Notes under the pieces: generated by a model
What the model saw: only the letters and a program-made list of their open reading frames with translations
Database searches by the model: none
Told to the model about the DNA's origin: nothing
Assembly: GCA_903896595.1 (NCBI GenBank)
Contig: CAITYL010000026.1
Span: 1 to 52,719, forward strand
DNA from: an uncultured Lentisphaerota bacterium
GTDB taxonomy: Bacteria; Verrucomicrobiota; Lentisphaeria; Oligosphaerales; CAITYL01
Length of the DNA: 52,719 bases
Direction: 5' to 3'
Part shown: positions 18,901 through 26,898 of the stretch, piece after piece
How the letters are laid out: each line of letters begins with the position of its first letter
Position numbering within the stretch: position 1 is the stretch's first letter
Position numbers and translations under genes: made by a program

Positions 18901-21900
18901 ATGTGGCGGACATTACGGCGCGCACGGTCACCACCACCGGTTCAACCGGGGCGATCATCGACACCAATGGCTACAACGTCACGTTCGCCGCCGGCGCCAT
19001 CACGGGGACCGGCGCCTTGGCCAAGACCGGCGCCGGCACCCTGACCCTGGCCGTCACCAACAGCTACAGCGGCAACACCACCATCACGGCCGGCACGGTG
19101 AAACTGGGCACCGCGACGGCAATCCCTTCCGGCACCGGCAACGGCGCCACCACTGTCACCGGCACTCTGGACCTGAACAATTTCAGCCCCACCCTCAACC
19201 TGCTCACCGGCGCCGGCACGGTGACCAATACTGGGACGGGCGCGGTGACGCTCACCGTGGACACTGCCAACAGCAGCAACGGCAGCACCTTCAGCGGCGC
19301 CCTCAACAACGGCAGCGGCACCGTGAGCCTGAATAAAATCGGCGCCAATACGTTGATCCTCTCCGGCACCAGCACCTACTCCGGCGCCAGCACCTACTCC
19401 GGCGGCACCACCATTAGCGCCGGCGGCATTACCGTTGCCAGTGACGCCGTTCTCGGCGCCGTTCCGGGGACGGCGGCAGCGGGCAATATCGTCATCACCG
19501 GTGGCGCGACGTTAGGCGCCAGTGCAACCATGACGCTCAACGCCAACCGCGGCTTGGCCATTGGCCCCAGTGGCACGGCCGCGGCCACCATCGCTCCGGC
19601 AACGGGCACCACCCTGACCTACAAAGGCATCATCGCCAACAGCGGCACGGCCACTGGCGGCCTGACCAAGAGCAACACCACCGGCACGCTGGTGCTTGGC
19701 GGCGCCAACACCTATGCCGGCAACACCACCATCTCCGGCGGCACGCTGCAAGTCGCCGATGCCGCCGCCATCCCCTCCGGCCCCGGCAAGGGCAATGTGA
19801 GCGTGGCGGCCACCAACAGCGGCCGGCTTGACCTCAATGGTTATGCCATCACCGTCAACGGCCTCACCGGCGCCGGCACCATCACCAGCGGCGTGGCGGG
19901 CGCGGCGGCAATCACGGCCGGCGGAAACGACCAAACCAGTTCTTTCACCGGCGTGATCCAGAATGGCAGCGGCACGGTGAGCCTCGGCAAGACCGGCAGC
20001 GGCACCCTGACCCTCGCCGGCGCCAACACCTACACGGGCGGGACCACCATCTCCCAAGGCACGCTTTCCATCAGTTCGGACGGCAACCTCGGCGCCGTGC
20101 CGGCCAGCGCCACCCCGGGCAATCTCGTCATCAACGGCGGCACCCTGTCCACCAGCGCGACCCTGACCATCAACTCCAAACGGGGCATTGCCGTCGGCCC
20201 GGCGTCGGGAAGCGGCACAGGCACGATTGATGCCGCGGCCGGCACCACGCTCACCTATGGCGGCATCATTGCCGACAACGGTTCCGGCACCGGCGGCCTG
20301 ACCAAGAGCAATACCACCGGCACCCTGGTGCTGGGCGGCGCCAACACCTACTCCGGCGACACCACCGTCTCAGGCGGCACGCTCCAGCTCGGCAACGTGG
20401 CAGCCATCCCCTCAGGCACCGGCAAGGGCAACCTGGCGTTGGCCGCCGGCAGCACCCTGGACCTAAACAACCTCAGCCCCACCGTCAACGGCCTGTCCGG
20501 CGCAGGTACGGTCACCAACGGCCTGACCGGTTCGGTGACCTTCACCGCCGGCGCCTACAGCCAGACCGGCACCTTCGGCGGCCTCATCCAGGACGGCAAC
20601 GGCACCGTCGCCTTCACCAAGACCGGTTCCGGCACACTGACGCTGACCAGCTCCAACAGCTACTCCGGCAACACCACGATTGACGCCGGCGGCACCCTGG
20701 AAATCGCCAACGCCGCCGCCCTGCCCAGCGGTGTGGGCAAGGGCAATGTCATCGTCAACGGCGCCTTGGATTTGGACGCCAGCCTCACCATTAACGGCTT
20801 GTCGGGTTCCGGCGCCGTCTCCACCGACACCGCCGGATCCGTCACCCTGACCGCCGGCGGCAACGATCAGAGCAGCACCTTTGATGGCAGCCTCCGCAAT
20901 GGTGCGGGCACGGTGGGCTTGACCAAGACCGGCACCGGCACCCTGACCCTGTCCGGTTCCAATACCTATTCCGGCGCGACCACCATCAACGCCGGCACCC
21001 TGGCCATGGGCAGCGCCACCGGCCTCTCCGCCAACAGCACCCTCACCATCAACGCCACCGGCACGCTGGACGTCAACGGCTTCAACGTCACCATGGACGG
21101 CCTGCTCGGCACCGGCACCATTAACAATAACGGCACCGCCAATGCCACCCTGACCGCGGGCGCAGCCGGCAATTCAACCTCCTTTGGCGGTGTCATCGCC
21201 GATGGCAGCAAGACCCTTTCCCTGACCAAGAGCGGTTCCGGAACGTTGACCCTCACCGGCATCAACAGCTACAGCGGCACCACCACCATCGCCGACGGCA
21301 CCCTCAGCGTGGCCAATCCCGGGACGGGCGGCAACCTGGGCACCGCCAGCACCCCCATCGTCCTTGGCGACGCCACCCACAAGGGCACACTGGTTTACAC
21401 CAGCAGCGCGGACCTGAGCTACACCCGCGGCTTCACGGTCAACGCCGGCGGCGGCGAAATGGACGTGACGGCCGCCGGCAAGACCCTGACGCTCCAAACC
21501 GGCGAAATCGTCACCGCCGGCACCTTCACGGTGGGCGGCGCGGGCAACGCGATCGTGCAGAGTTTGATCTCCGGCAGCGGCGGCCTGACCAAAACAAACA
21601 CCGGCTCCATGGTGCTCGTCGCCGCCAACACCTATGCCGGCGACACGACCATCGCCGTCGGCACCCTGCAACTGGGTAACGTGGCGGCGATTCCCTCCGG
21701 CACGGGCAAGGGCAATCTGGCGATCGCCAGTGGCGCCACGCTGGATGTCTACAACTTGTCCCCAACGGTCAACGGCCTGTCCGGCGCCGGCACGGTCACC
21801 AACAGCCTGGGCTCGCCAGTCACCTTCACCGTCGGTGACAACGACGCCTCCAGCGACTTTGGCGGCGTCTTGCAGGACGGCAGCGGAACGTTGTCACTGA

Positions 21901-24900
21901 CCAAGATCGGGTCGGGCACGCAGACCCTGAGCGGCGCGAACACCTATTCCGGCGACACCACCGTGAGCACGGGCACGCTGCGAATTGGCCATGCCGCCGC
22001 CCTCCCGTCGGGCGTGGGCAAGGGCAATGTCGCCGTGGCCGGGGCCGGGATTCTGGACCTGAATGATTTCGATATCACCCTCAACGGGCTGTCCGGCGCG
22101 GGCTTGATCACCAACCACGCGGGCGCCTCAATGCTGACCGCCGGCGCCAACAACCAGACCAGCGCCTTTGCCGGTAATATTCAGGACGGCACGGGCACCA
22201 TCGGCTTGACCAAGACCGGCGCCGGCACGTTGACATTGTCCGGCTCTAACACCTTCTCCGGGGCCACCACCATCGCCCAAGGCACGCTTTCCATGGGCAG
22301 CGACACCGGCCTGTCCCCCCACAGCACCCTGACCGTCGACAATGCCGGGGCGCTGGACCTCAACGGCCACACCATCGCCATTGACGGCCTGGCCGGCACC
22401 GGCTCCATCACCAACAACAGTGCCACCCCGGTCACCCTCACCACCGGCGCCAGCGGCGGCTCCGGCACCTTCGGCGGCACCCTTGACGACGGCACGGGCG
22501 TCATCGCCCTGGTCAAGACCGGCGCGGGCACAGTGACCCTGACCCACGTCAACAGCTACTCCGGCGGCACCACCGTCACCGGTGGCCTGCTGGCCATCAC
22601 CTCCTACGGCGCCCTGGGCGCCATTCCCGCCGCGCCGACCCCGGGCAACCTCGTGATCAACGGCGGCGGCATCTCCGCCACCAACACCTTTGAGATCAAC
22701 GCCAACCGCGGCATCGCCGTCGGCCCGGCCGCAGGTAGCGGTTCCGGCATCCTGGACGCCGCCCTGAACCAGACCCTGACCTATAATGGCATCATCGCCA
22801 ACAACGGTTCCGGCACCGGCGGTTTGGAAAAAACCGGCCTGGGCACCGTAACCCTGGGTGGCATCAACACCTACTCGGGCGACACGACCATTTCCGCGGG
22901 CGCCATGCAGATCGGCAACGCCCTGGCCGTCCCCTCCGGCGCCGGCAAGGGCAACTTGATCCTGGCGGCCGGTGGCACCGTGGACCTTAACAACACCAGC
23001 ATCACCGTCAACGGCCTGTCCGGCACGGGCACGGTGAGCAACACCAAGACCGGCTTGGCCACCTTGACCGCCGGCGCCAACCACCAGAGCAGCACCTTTG
23101 ACGGCCTCCTGGAGGACGGCAACGGCACCACCGCCCTGCTCAAAACCGGCACCGGCATTCTGACCCTCACTGGCACCAACACCTACACCGGTACGACCAC
23201 CATTGAGCAAGGCACGCTGTCCATCAGCCAGGACGTCAATTTGGGCACCGCCCTTCTCACCGCCACCCCGGGAAGCCTGGTCATCAACGCCGACGCCACC
23301 CTGGCCGCCACCGACACCTTCACCTTGAATGCTAACCGCGGCATCGCCGTCGGCCCGGCCGGCGCGGGTATCATTGACGTCGCCCCCACCAAGACGCTGA
23401 CCTACGGTGGCAGCATCGCCAACAATGGCGGCGCCGGCGGCTTCACCAAGACCGGCACCGGCACCCTGGTCCTCTCGGGCACCAGCAGCTATACCGGCAC
23501 CACCACGGTGGAAGCGGGCGTGCTGACCGTAAACGGCTCTATCGCCGGCTCCGGCGCCACGGTCGTGAAAACCGGCGCCACCCTCACCGGCATCGGCACC
23601 ACCGGGGCCATGACGGTGGACAGCAACGGCACCCTCTCCCCCGGCAACAACGGCATCGGCACCCTTGGCGTGTCCGGGTTGCTGACACTGACCGGCAATG
23701 CGGACTTCGCCCTGGGCACCCCGGGCGCCAACCATGCCAATCCCGGCATTAGCGACCGCGTGGAGGTCACCGGTGACATCCTGCTCGGCGGCAACCTGAA
23801 CGTGTCGGACAATGCCGGCCTCAACGGCCAGGGCAGTGTCGGGGCGGGTTCGTACAAACTCTTCACCTATACCGGCTCCACCTCCGGACAGTTCGACACG
23901 GTCAGCGGCCTGCCCTCCTATCACTGGGCGCTCCACGATGTCACGGCCGACAAAGCCATCTACGTGGACATGTACAACTACGCGGTCGCCACGGTCACCC
24001 CCGCCGTTGACCTGGGCCGGATCCACGCCGGCGGCGACTTCGGAACGCAGGCGCTCACCGTCGGCAACACCGCCCCCGCCGATGCCAGCTTCACCGAAAC
24101 GCTGGCCGGCGTCTTCGGCACCCCGACCACGGGCATCACCGCGACCGGCTCGGTCACCGGCATCGCCGGCCAGGGCAGCAACAGCAGCGGCATGATCGTC
24201 GGGATTTCCGACAACACGGCCGGACAGAAAACCGGCTCGGTCACCGTCGGCTTCACTTCCCAGGCGGTCAGCGGCAGCGGCCTGAGCGACACGGCGCTGG
24301 CGGCGCAGAGCGTGGGGGTCACCGGCTTCGCCTACACCGGACAAAGCAGCTGGATCAACACCGGCAGCGGCAGTTGGGGCAATAACGTGAATGCCTTCGG
24401 CAACTGGGACCTGGCCGGCGGCGTTCCGGGGCTGGACGGCGCCTTGAGCATCAACGACACCGCGACCTTTGGCGATGCGATCTCCGCACCCGCCACCGTC
24501 CGCCTGGACGGCGCCAGCCCGAGCCTGAGCGCGGTCACCTTCAACCATGCCAGCCAAGCCTACACCCTGGCCCAGGGATCAGGTGGCACCCTGATCCTCA
24601 AAGGCAACGGCGGCCCGGCCACCGTCACGGTGGCCAATGGCAGCCATACCATGTCGACTCCGCTGAATTTGGCGACCAACGCCGCGGTCACCGTGGCCAA
24701 CGCCGGTGACACCCTCACCGTCTCCGGCCCCGTGGCCGGCAGCGGTTATGGCATTACCAAGGACGGCGAAGGCACCCTGGCGCTCACCGGCGACAGCTCC
24801 TATACCGGCCGCACCGACGTGACCCTGGGCACCCTGAAGGTCAACGGCAGCATCGCCAGCGCGGTCAAGGTCGACAGCCGAGGCATTCTCGCCGGCACCG

Positions 24901-25451
24901 GCGCGACAGGGGCGGTGACGCTGGAGAATGGCGGTACGCTGGCGCCGGGCGACAGCACGGTCAACTATGGGATTGGCATTATCACGGCCACCGGCAATAG
25001 CGCGTGGAAAACCGGCGCCGTCTACGAGTGGCAGCTTGGCCAGGTCGATCCGTTGCTGGTTCTGCAACCGGTCGGCACGAATCCCACGGCCAATTACGAC
25101 CAGTTCAACCTGGCCAGCGGCGTGTTGGCCATTTCCGACGGCTTCGAGTTTAAGATTGCCTCTGGCGACACGACGCCAACGGGCTGGGATCCGTCAAAGG
25201 ATTATGAATGGATCGTGGCCAAGACCGGCGGCACCATCACCAATGCCGCGGGCGGCGCTCTGAACCCGGGCGCCATTGCCTTGGACGCCAGCGGCGTCAA
25301 GTGGGGAGACCCCGCCAACTTCTACTTCACCCTGGGCGGCGCCAACAACTCGGAACTGGTGCTCAACTACCGGAGCGTCATCCCCGAGCCCGGCATGCTG
25401 GGCCTGCTGGCGCTCGCCGCAGCCGCCCTCGCCACCCGCCGCCGCAACTAA
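12906..25451 (+). CDS. Giant PEP-CTERM beta-strand-repeat surface protein
   Basis: A 4181-residue, Gly/Thr/Ser/Asn-rich exported protein in which I see no cysteine. A signal peptide (MAKLFGLFTLLLGGMAWSAGAA) is followed by an N-terminal module MDWSGTAGGNAWGTSSNW, then about 34 copies of the autotransporter-associated beta-strand repeat, core GTGTLTLSGANTYTGTTTI followed by GTL. Two larger module types alternate: one with NLGAAPAT and LNANRGIAVGP, the other with AIPSGTGKGNL and VNGLSGAGTVT. Two 100-codon units lie in tandem at about 16351-16950. Residues from about 3600 are less repetitive. The end is a PEP-CTERM signal (VIPEPGMLGLLALAAAALATRRR), not a beta-barrel. I infer exosortase-type sorting to the envelope as an adhesin or matrix protein; no exosortase gene is in the window. 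Confidence 0.9.
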   Translation: MAKLFGLFTLLLGGMAWSAGAATMDWSGTAGGNAWGTSSNWTGGTAPTSTDLARFDQTSYTNQPTVNSTSSSQGLLIGDGTTTTAALTVTAADALIIGASGITMFANAGTATLTGAGGIALGASQTWTNNSANLLTVSAPISGSGNLTKAGTGTLVLSGANSYTGTTTVSPGGTLSISADTNLGAAPATPTAGSLVIDSTGVLATTASFTLNANRGIKIGPTSGSGSGILDVAAGTTLTYDGIITSNGDSGTGGLTKDGAGVLILSGVNSYTGNSWVKTGTLTLGNAAAIPSGAGKGNLAVDGTLDLNGNSITVNGLSGTGTAKSGITGPVTLTAGGNNATSTFNGRLQDGSDTLALTKIGTGTLTLSGTNSFTGGVIINGGALQLSSTGALNSAAPNSVTFGANVLTGTKLQLNGNSVTLSGLTTNAAPGSAVVENANAAAATLTLNNAGANTFAGVLQDGTGGGALALTKTGAGTLTLSGANTYSGNTTISAGTLQIGNLLAMPSGTGKGNLAIAAGSFLDLNKNNVTVNGLSGAGTVTSGVAGAATLTVGGNDQTSSFGGVIQNGSGTVSLAKTGTGTLTLTAVSTYTGATAIKNGTLTLGIANALPTATTLTLGDGTTNSSGVLQLNGFTQTLAGLTTAGSGTANRIINGSATTVNLTLSSTANSSFGGILGGPGSNEDNFNLIKSGAGTLTLSGSNRYTGTTTINQGALSVANLASGGNLGTALSAVILGDASNTGTLSYTGNGDTFTRGLTVSAGGGGLDTATAGGTLTIGTGNVATAGAFTVGGAGNTAITSAITGTGSLNKTGTGTLTLSGVNTYSGVTTIKNGTVALGINDTGLKSTTTLTLGDAAASTNGVLKLNGYTQTLAGLLTAGNGTGNRVVGGSAALSTLTLNNSGANSFAGILGGTGGNENNLALVKTGAGVLTLSGANTYLGGTTISAGTLAVSAANNLGATSGALSLGAGTLQVTTSLTSARAITLTDTASAISVSSGVIYTNSGALTGTGALNLTAPGTLLVSGAANNYSGGTYVKNGVLMLGRANALPTATAVTLGSGSTGATLALNGNSQTVADLIRSGTGTSRVVNGKSTSAILTITNTGDAAFTGILGGSGSNENVFGLTKSGAGTLTLSGVNTYTGATAIAAGTLALSGGSAIADTSAVSLANDATAILLLNANETIGSLAGGGATGGNVTLQSFTLTAGGDNSTTSYGGVMSGAGAFTKAGTGTLTLTGANSYTGTTTINGGTLAVSGGTAIADTSALSLANTSGVALLLNANETIGSLAGGGTTGGNVNVQSYTLSAGANNADTSYGGVISGTGAFTKTGTGALTLTRASSYSGDTTIANGTIILGTNNALPSGTDKGNVIVNGALDLNGRTGSNATLNGLTGSGIVTNNNATTAILTLGGNNTTSTFTGAIQDGTGLVTLVKTGTGTLTLTPGTNNAFTGGVTINNGVVQAGNNNALNSAGTNVVTFASSAAVGTKLQVNGNAITIGGLASGTTTGSPVVENANATAGTLTLNNSAAYTYAGVIQDGTGGGALSLIKSGASTQTLSGTNTYNGSTTITAGTLSIRADANLGAAPATATAGQLIVNGGTLQSTTNSYSLSANRGIALGPASGSGSGTFEIVSSAGAILTTTYGGIIANNGSGTGGLVKTGLGNLALAGTANSYAGGTTINAGLLSVTTTAAGTPLGANVNTNTITVNAGGNLSLSATSNRGSNQTITVTSDASGRGGIGFSNTALSQEDLNSAATFTNNTGTYGGVLGINSGITYATALNLNTFGSGDNQGKWFLGSASSGTYSPTTLTVGADNLYRLGGGGGALTISGANALTGNTSLQVGFSGNNGNGMLTLSSSQSYTGITTVTGGAVLAVSADNRLGTGSGAGNIVLDGGTLRAASTFTLDSARGIAVGSATGSATGSIDTNNTAVLTYGGVMTDNGSGADSLTKLGSGTLILTSSSINTFTGAANLNAGTLNFARLENLGNGSAINFNGGTLQYSASDVADITARTVTTTGSTGAIIDTNGYNVTFAAGAITGTGALAKTGAGTLTLAVTNSYSGNTTITAGTVKLGTATAIPSGTGNGATTVTGTLDLNNFSPTLNLLTGAGTVTNTGTGAVTLTVDTANSSNGSTFSGALNNGSGTVSLNKIGANTLILSGTSTYSGASTYSGGTTISAGGITVASDAVLGAVPGTAAAGNIVITGGATLGASATMTLNANRGLAIGPSGTAAATIAPATGTTLTYKGIIANSGTATGGLTKSNTTGTLVLGGANTYAGNTTISGGTLQVADAAAIPSGPGKGNVSVAATNSGRLDLNGYAITVNGLTGAGTITSGVAGAAAITAGGNDQTSSFTGVIQNGSGTVSLGKTGSGTLTLAGANTYTGGTTISQGTLSISSDGNLGAVPASATPGNLVINGGTLSTSATLTINSKRGIAVGPASGSGTGTIDAAAGTTLTYGGIIADNGSGTGGLTKSNTTGTLVLGGANTYSGDTTVSGGTLQLGNVAAIPSGTGKGNLALAAGSTLDLNNLSPTVNGLSGAGTVTNGLTGSVTFTAGAYSQTGTFGGLIQDGNGTVAFTKTGSGTLTLTSSNSYSGNTTIDAGGTLEIANAAALPSGVGKGNVIVNGALDLDASLTINGLSGSGAVSTDTAGSVTLTAGGNDQSSTFDGSLRNGAGTVGLTKTGTGTLTLSGSNTYSGATTINAGTLAMGSATGLSANSTLTINATGTLDVNGFNVTMDGLLGTGTINNNGTANATLTAGAAGNSTSFGGVIADGSKTLSLTKSGSGTLTLTGINSYSGTTTIADGTLSVANPGTGGNLGTASTPIVLGDATHKGTLVYTSSADLSYTRGFTVNAGGGEMDVTAAGKTLTLQTGEIVTAGTFTVGGAGNAIVQSLISGSGGLTKTNTGSMVLVAANTYAGDTTIAVGTLQLGNVAAIPSGTGKGNLAIASGATLDVYNLSPTVNGLSGAGTVTNSLGSPVTFTVGDNDASSDFGGVLQDGSGTLSLTKIGSGTQTLSGANTYSGDTTVSTGTLRIGHAAALPSGVGKGNVAVAGAGILDLNDFDITLNGLSGAGLITNHAGASMLTAGANNQTSAFAGNIQDGTGTIGLTKTGAGTLTLSGSNTFSGATTIAQGTLSMGSDTGLSPHSTLTVDNAGALDLNGHTIAIDGLAGTGSITNNSATPVTLTTGASGGSGTFGGTLDDGTGVIALVKTGAGTVTLTHVNSYSGGTTVTGGLLAITSYGALGAIPAAPTPGNLVINGGGISATNTFEINANRGIAVGPAAGSGSGILDAALNQTLTYNGIIANNGSGTGGLEKTGLGTVTLGGINTYSGDTTISAGAMQIGNALAVPSGAGKGNLILAAGGTVDLNNTSITVNGLSGTGTVSNTKTGLATLTAGANHQSSTFDGLLEDGNGTTALLKTGTGILTLTGTNTYTGTTTIEQGTLSISQDVNLGTALLTATPGSLVINADATLAATDTFTLNANRGIAVGPAGAGIIDVAPTKTLTYGGSIANNGGAGGFTKTGTGTLVLSGTSSYTGTTTVEAGVLTVNGSIAGSGATVVKTGATLTGIGTTGAMTVDSNGTLSPGNNGIGTLGVSGLLTLTGNADFALGTPGANHANPGISDRVEVTGDILLGGNLNVSDNAGLNGQGSVGAGSYKLFTYTGSTSGQFDTVSGLPSYHWALHDVTADKAIYVDMYNYAVATVTPAVDLGRIHAGGDFGTQALTVGNTAPADASFTETLAGVFGTPTTGITATGSVTGIAGQGSNSSGMIVGISDNTAGQKTGSVTVGFTSQAVSGSGLSDTALAAQSVGVTGFAYTGQSSWINTGSGSWGNNVNAFGNWDLAGGVPGLDGALSINDTATFGDAISAPATVRLDGASPSLSAVTFNHASQAYTLAQGSGGTLILKGNGGPATVTVANGSHTMSTPLNLATNAAVTVANAGDTLTVSGPVAGSGYGITKDGEGTLALTGDSSYTGRTDVTLGTLKVNGSIASAVKVDSRGILAGTGATGAVTLENGGTLAPGDSTVNYGIGIITATGNSAWKTGAVYEWQLGQVDPLLVLQPVGTNPTANYDQFNLASGVLAISDGFEFKIASGDTTPTGWDPSKDYEWIVAKTGGTITNAAGGALNPGAIALDASGVKWGDPANFYFTLGGANNSELVLNYRSVIPEPGMLGLLALAAAALATRRRN

Positions 25452-25523
25452 CCGCCCTCCAAGCGCGCCAACACCGCGATTAGCGTCTAACAGTGAAATC
25501 AGTTGCAAGATGCGCAAGATTTT

Positions 25524-25632
25524 ACCACAGAGGTCACAGAGAAACACAGAGGAAAAAACCTGAGCATAATATCACCATCCCCACATTTTCCAGTTTCGCT
25601 TCTCTGTGCCCTCTGTGTCCTCTGTGGTGAAA
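25524..25632. repeat. CACAGAG-word inverted repeat
   Basis: The left arm 25524-25552 (ACCACAGAGGTCACAGAGAA onward) and right arm 25601-25632 pair over about 28 bases with a few mismatches. The same words form the 2128-2231 repeat. It lies just beyond the giant gene, in the convergent gap before the minus-strand PEP-CTERM gene, where it could end transcription from both sides. Confidence 0.75.
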
Positions 25633-25710
25633 TGAAGTTAGTTTGGTTCCGGCTATGCCGGGTTGGGGTTGGCGTGACAACGGTCCAAAGCAAAGAGTGG
25701 ACGAGTGATC

Positions 25711-25807
25711 TCCCGCAGAGGCGCAGAGGCGCGGAGAAAAATAAGTCAGGCTTCATTGCACTATTTTGACTTGGCGGTTTCTCTGCGCCTCCGCGCCTCT
25801 GCGGGAA
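25711..25807. repeat. CGCAGAGG-word inverted repeat
   Basis: The left arm (about 25711-25739, TCCCGCAGAGGCGCAGAGGC onward) and right arm (about 25779-25807) are complementary with about two mismatches over 29 bases. It is a sequence variant of the neighbouring CACAGAG repeat (same pattern, CGC in place of CAC), placed 80 bases downstream of it. The rest of the 25452-25879 gap holds no gene. Confidence 0.75.
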
Positions 25808-25879
25808 AATAAAAATCATGCCCTTTTTGCGATCTCTGCGTTCTTTCGCGGTTAATCGAATGATGGTGAATCATTCAGG

Positions 25880-26722
25880 CTAGCGGCGCGCGCAGCGGCG
25901 CGTTAGGCGGCGCCGGGTCATGGCGGCCGCACCGAGGGTGAGGGCCAGAAACAGGCCGGTGGCGGGTTCGGGAACCGGGGTCACGGAGGCATAAGTCGTG
26001 CCGAAACGGAACTCGTCCACATCATAGGTTTCCGTCCCGCCGGACTGAACCCGGATCTGGTCAAAGGAAAAGTCATAGCCGGTAAAACTGAACGTGGCGC
26101 TGGGAGTGACGGGGGCGCTACCGCCAAGAGCGGCGGGGTTCACATAGAGATTCGCCACCTTGTTGACGCCATCCAGTTGCAGAACCACGAACGCCGGCGC
26201 CGTACTCGCTGCCGAGGACTGACCCCGGCGAGTAAGGGCGCTGAGTTCCATGCTCCATAACTTGCTGCCACTAGTTTGGCCAAAGAAAAATTTTTCCGTT
26301 TTCACGGGGTCATTCTGCAGGAACAGGGAAATCCCCGCGTAACTGCTCCCCGGGAGATTGTCCACCTCCATCAGCGCGCTGAACCAGTAATTGTTTCCCG
26401 CCGTGCTGTAGGTCAGCCCCAAGGCGCGGTAGACCCCTTGGTTATTCGCGGCGACATGCAACATGTCGCCCGAGGTCGTCAGATTCTGATAGGTCAATTC
26501 CGCCTTTTCGACATAGGCGCTGGTGGCGCCCGTCCAAAGTTGACCGGCCGTCGGCCAGCCGGCATTAGTCCCCTGTCCCACAATCTGGGCGCCGGTAGGC
26601 GTATAAACGAAGCTTTCCGAGGCGATCAGACCCGCCAAGGAAGACGGGGCGACAAAAGCGAGCAGTCCCATTGCGGCCAGCCCTAACGCTAGGGGTCTAC
26701 CAAACTGGATGAGGTTTAACAT
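25880..26722 (-). CDS. PEP-CTERM exported protein
   Basis: A 280-residue exported protein. The ATG at 26722 follows GGGAG and gives a signal peptide (hydrophobic LALGLAAMGLLAFVAPSSLAG); a start at 26791 lacks that support. The middle (YSTAGNNYWFSALMEVD, SGSKLWSMELSALTRRG, FSFDQIRVQSGGTETYDVDEFRFG) looks like a concanavalin/LamG-type beta-sandwich common in PEP-CTERM proteins, an inference from pattern. It ends with the PEP-CTERM signal VPEPATGLFLALTLGAAAMTRRR. It is convergent with the first giant gene and divergent from the second, sharing a 176-bp regulatory space with the latter. Confidence 0.85.
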   Translation of the reverse strand: MLNLIQFGRPLALGLAAMGLLAFVAPSSLAGLIASESFVYTPTGAQIVGQGTNAGWPTAGQLWTGATSAYVEKAELTYQNLTTSGDMLHVAANNQGVYRALGLTYSTAGNNYWFSALMEVDNLPGSSYAGISLFLQNDPVKTEKFFFGQTSGSKLWSMELSALTRRGQSSAASTAPAFVVLQLDGVNKVANLYVNPAALGGSAPVTPSATFSFTGYDFSFDQIRVQSGGTETYDVDEFRFGTTYASVTPVPEPATGLFLALTLGAAAMTRRRLTRRCARR

Positions 26723-26898
26723 GTTTTCTCCCGCTTTCCAACATGATGCTTTATCGAGCCACATACCGTCAGCGTCGCATAAATTTAGCATGCTGAAATC
26801 CGGCTAGCAAGCTCTTCCATCGTGTATTGGCAAGCGTTTCAATGGTATAGATGAGTCTGACCCATTATATTGAAAGACGATAAAGAACGTCGTTGTTT

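Noticed and set aside
22128..24557. An 809-codon open frame antisense to the giant protein gene, and many other long antisense frames across 12.7-32 kb
   Set aside because: They mirror the GC-rich, repetitive codons of the sense gene and give low-complexity Ala/Gly/Asp/Val or Pro/Val/Leu proteins with no start signals or known motifs.
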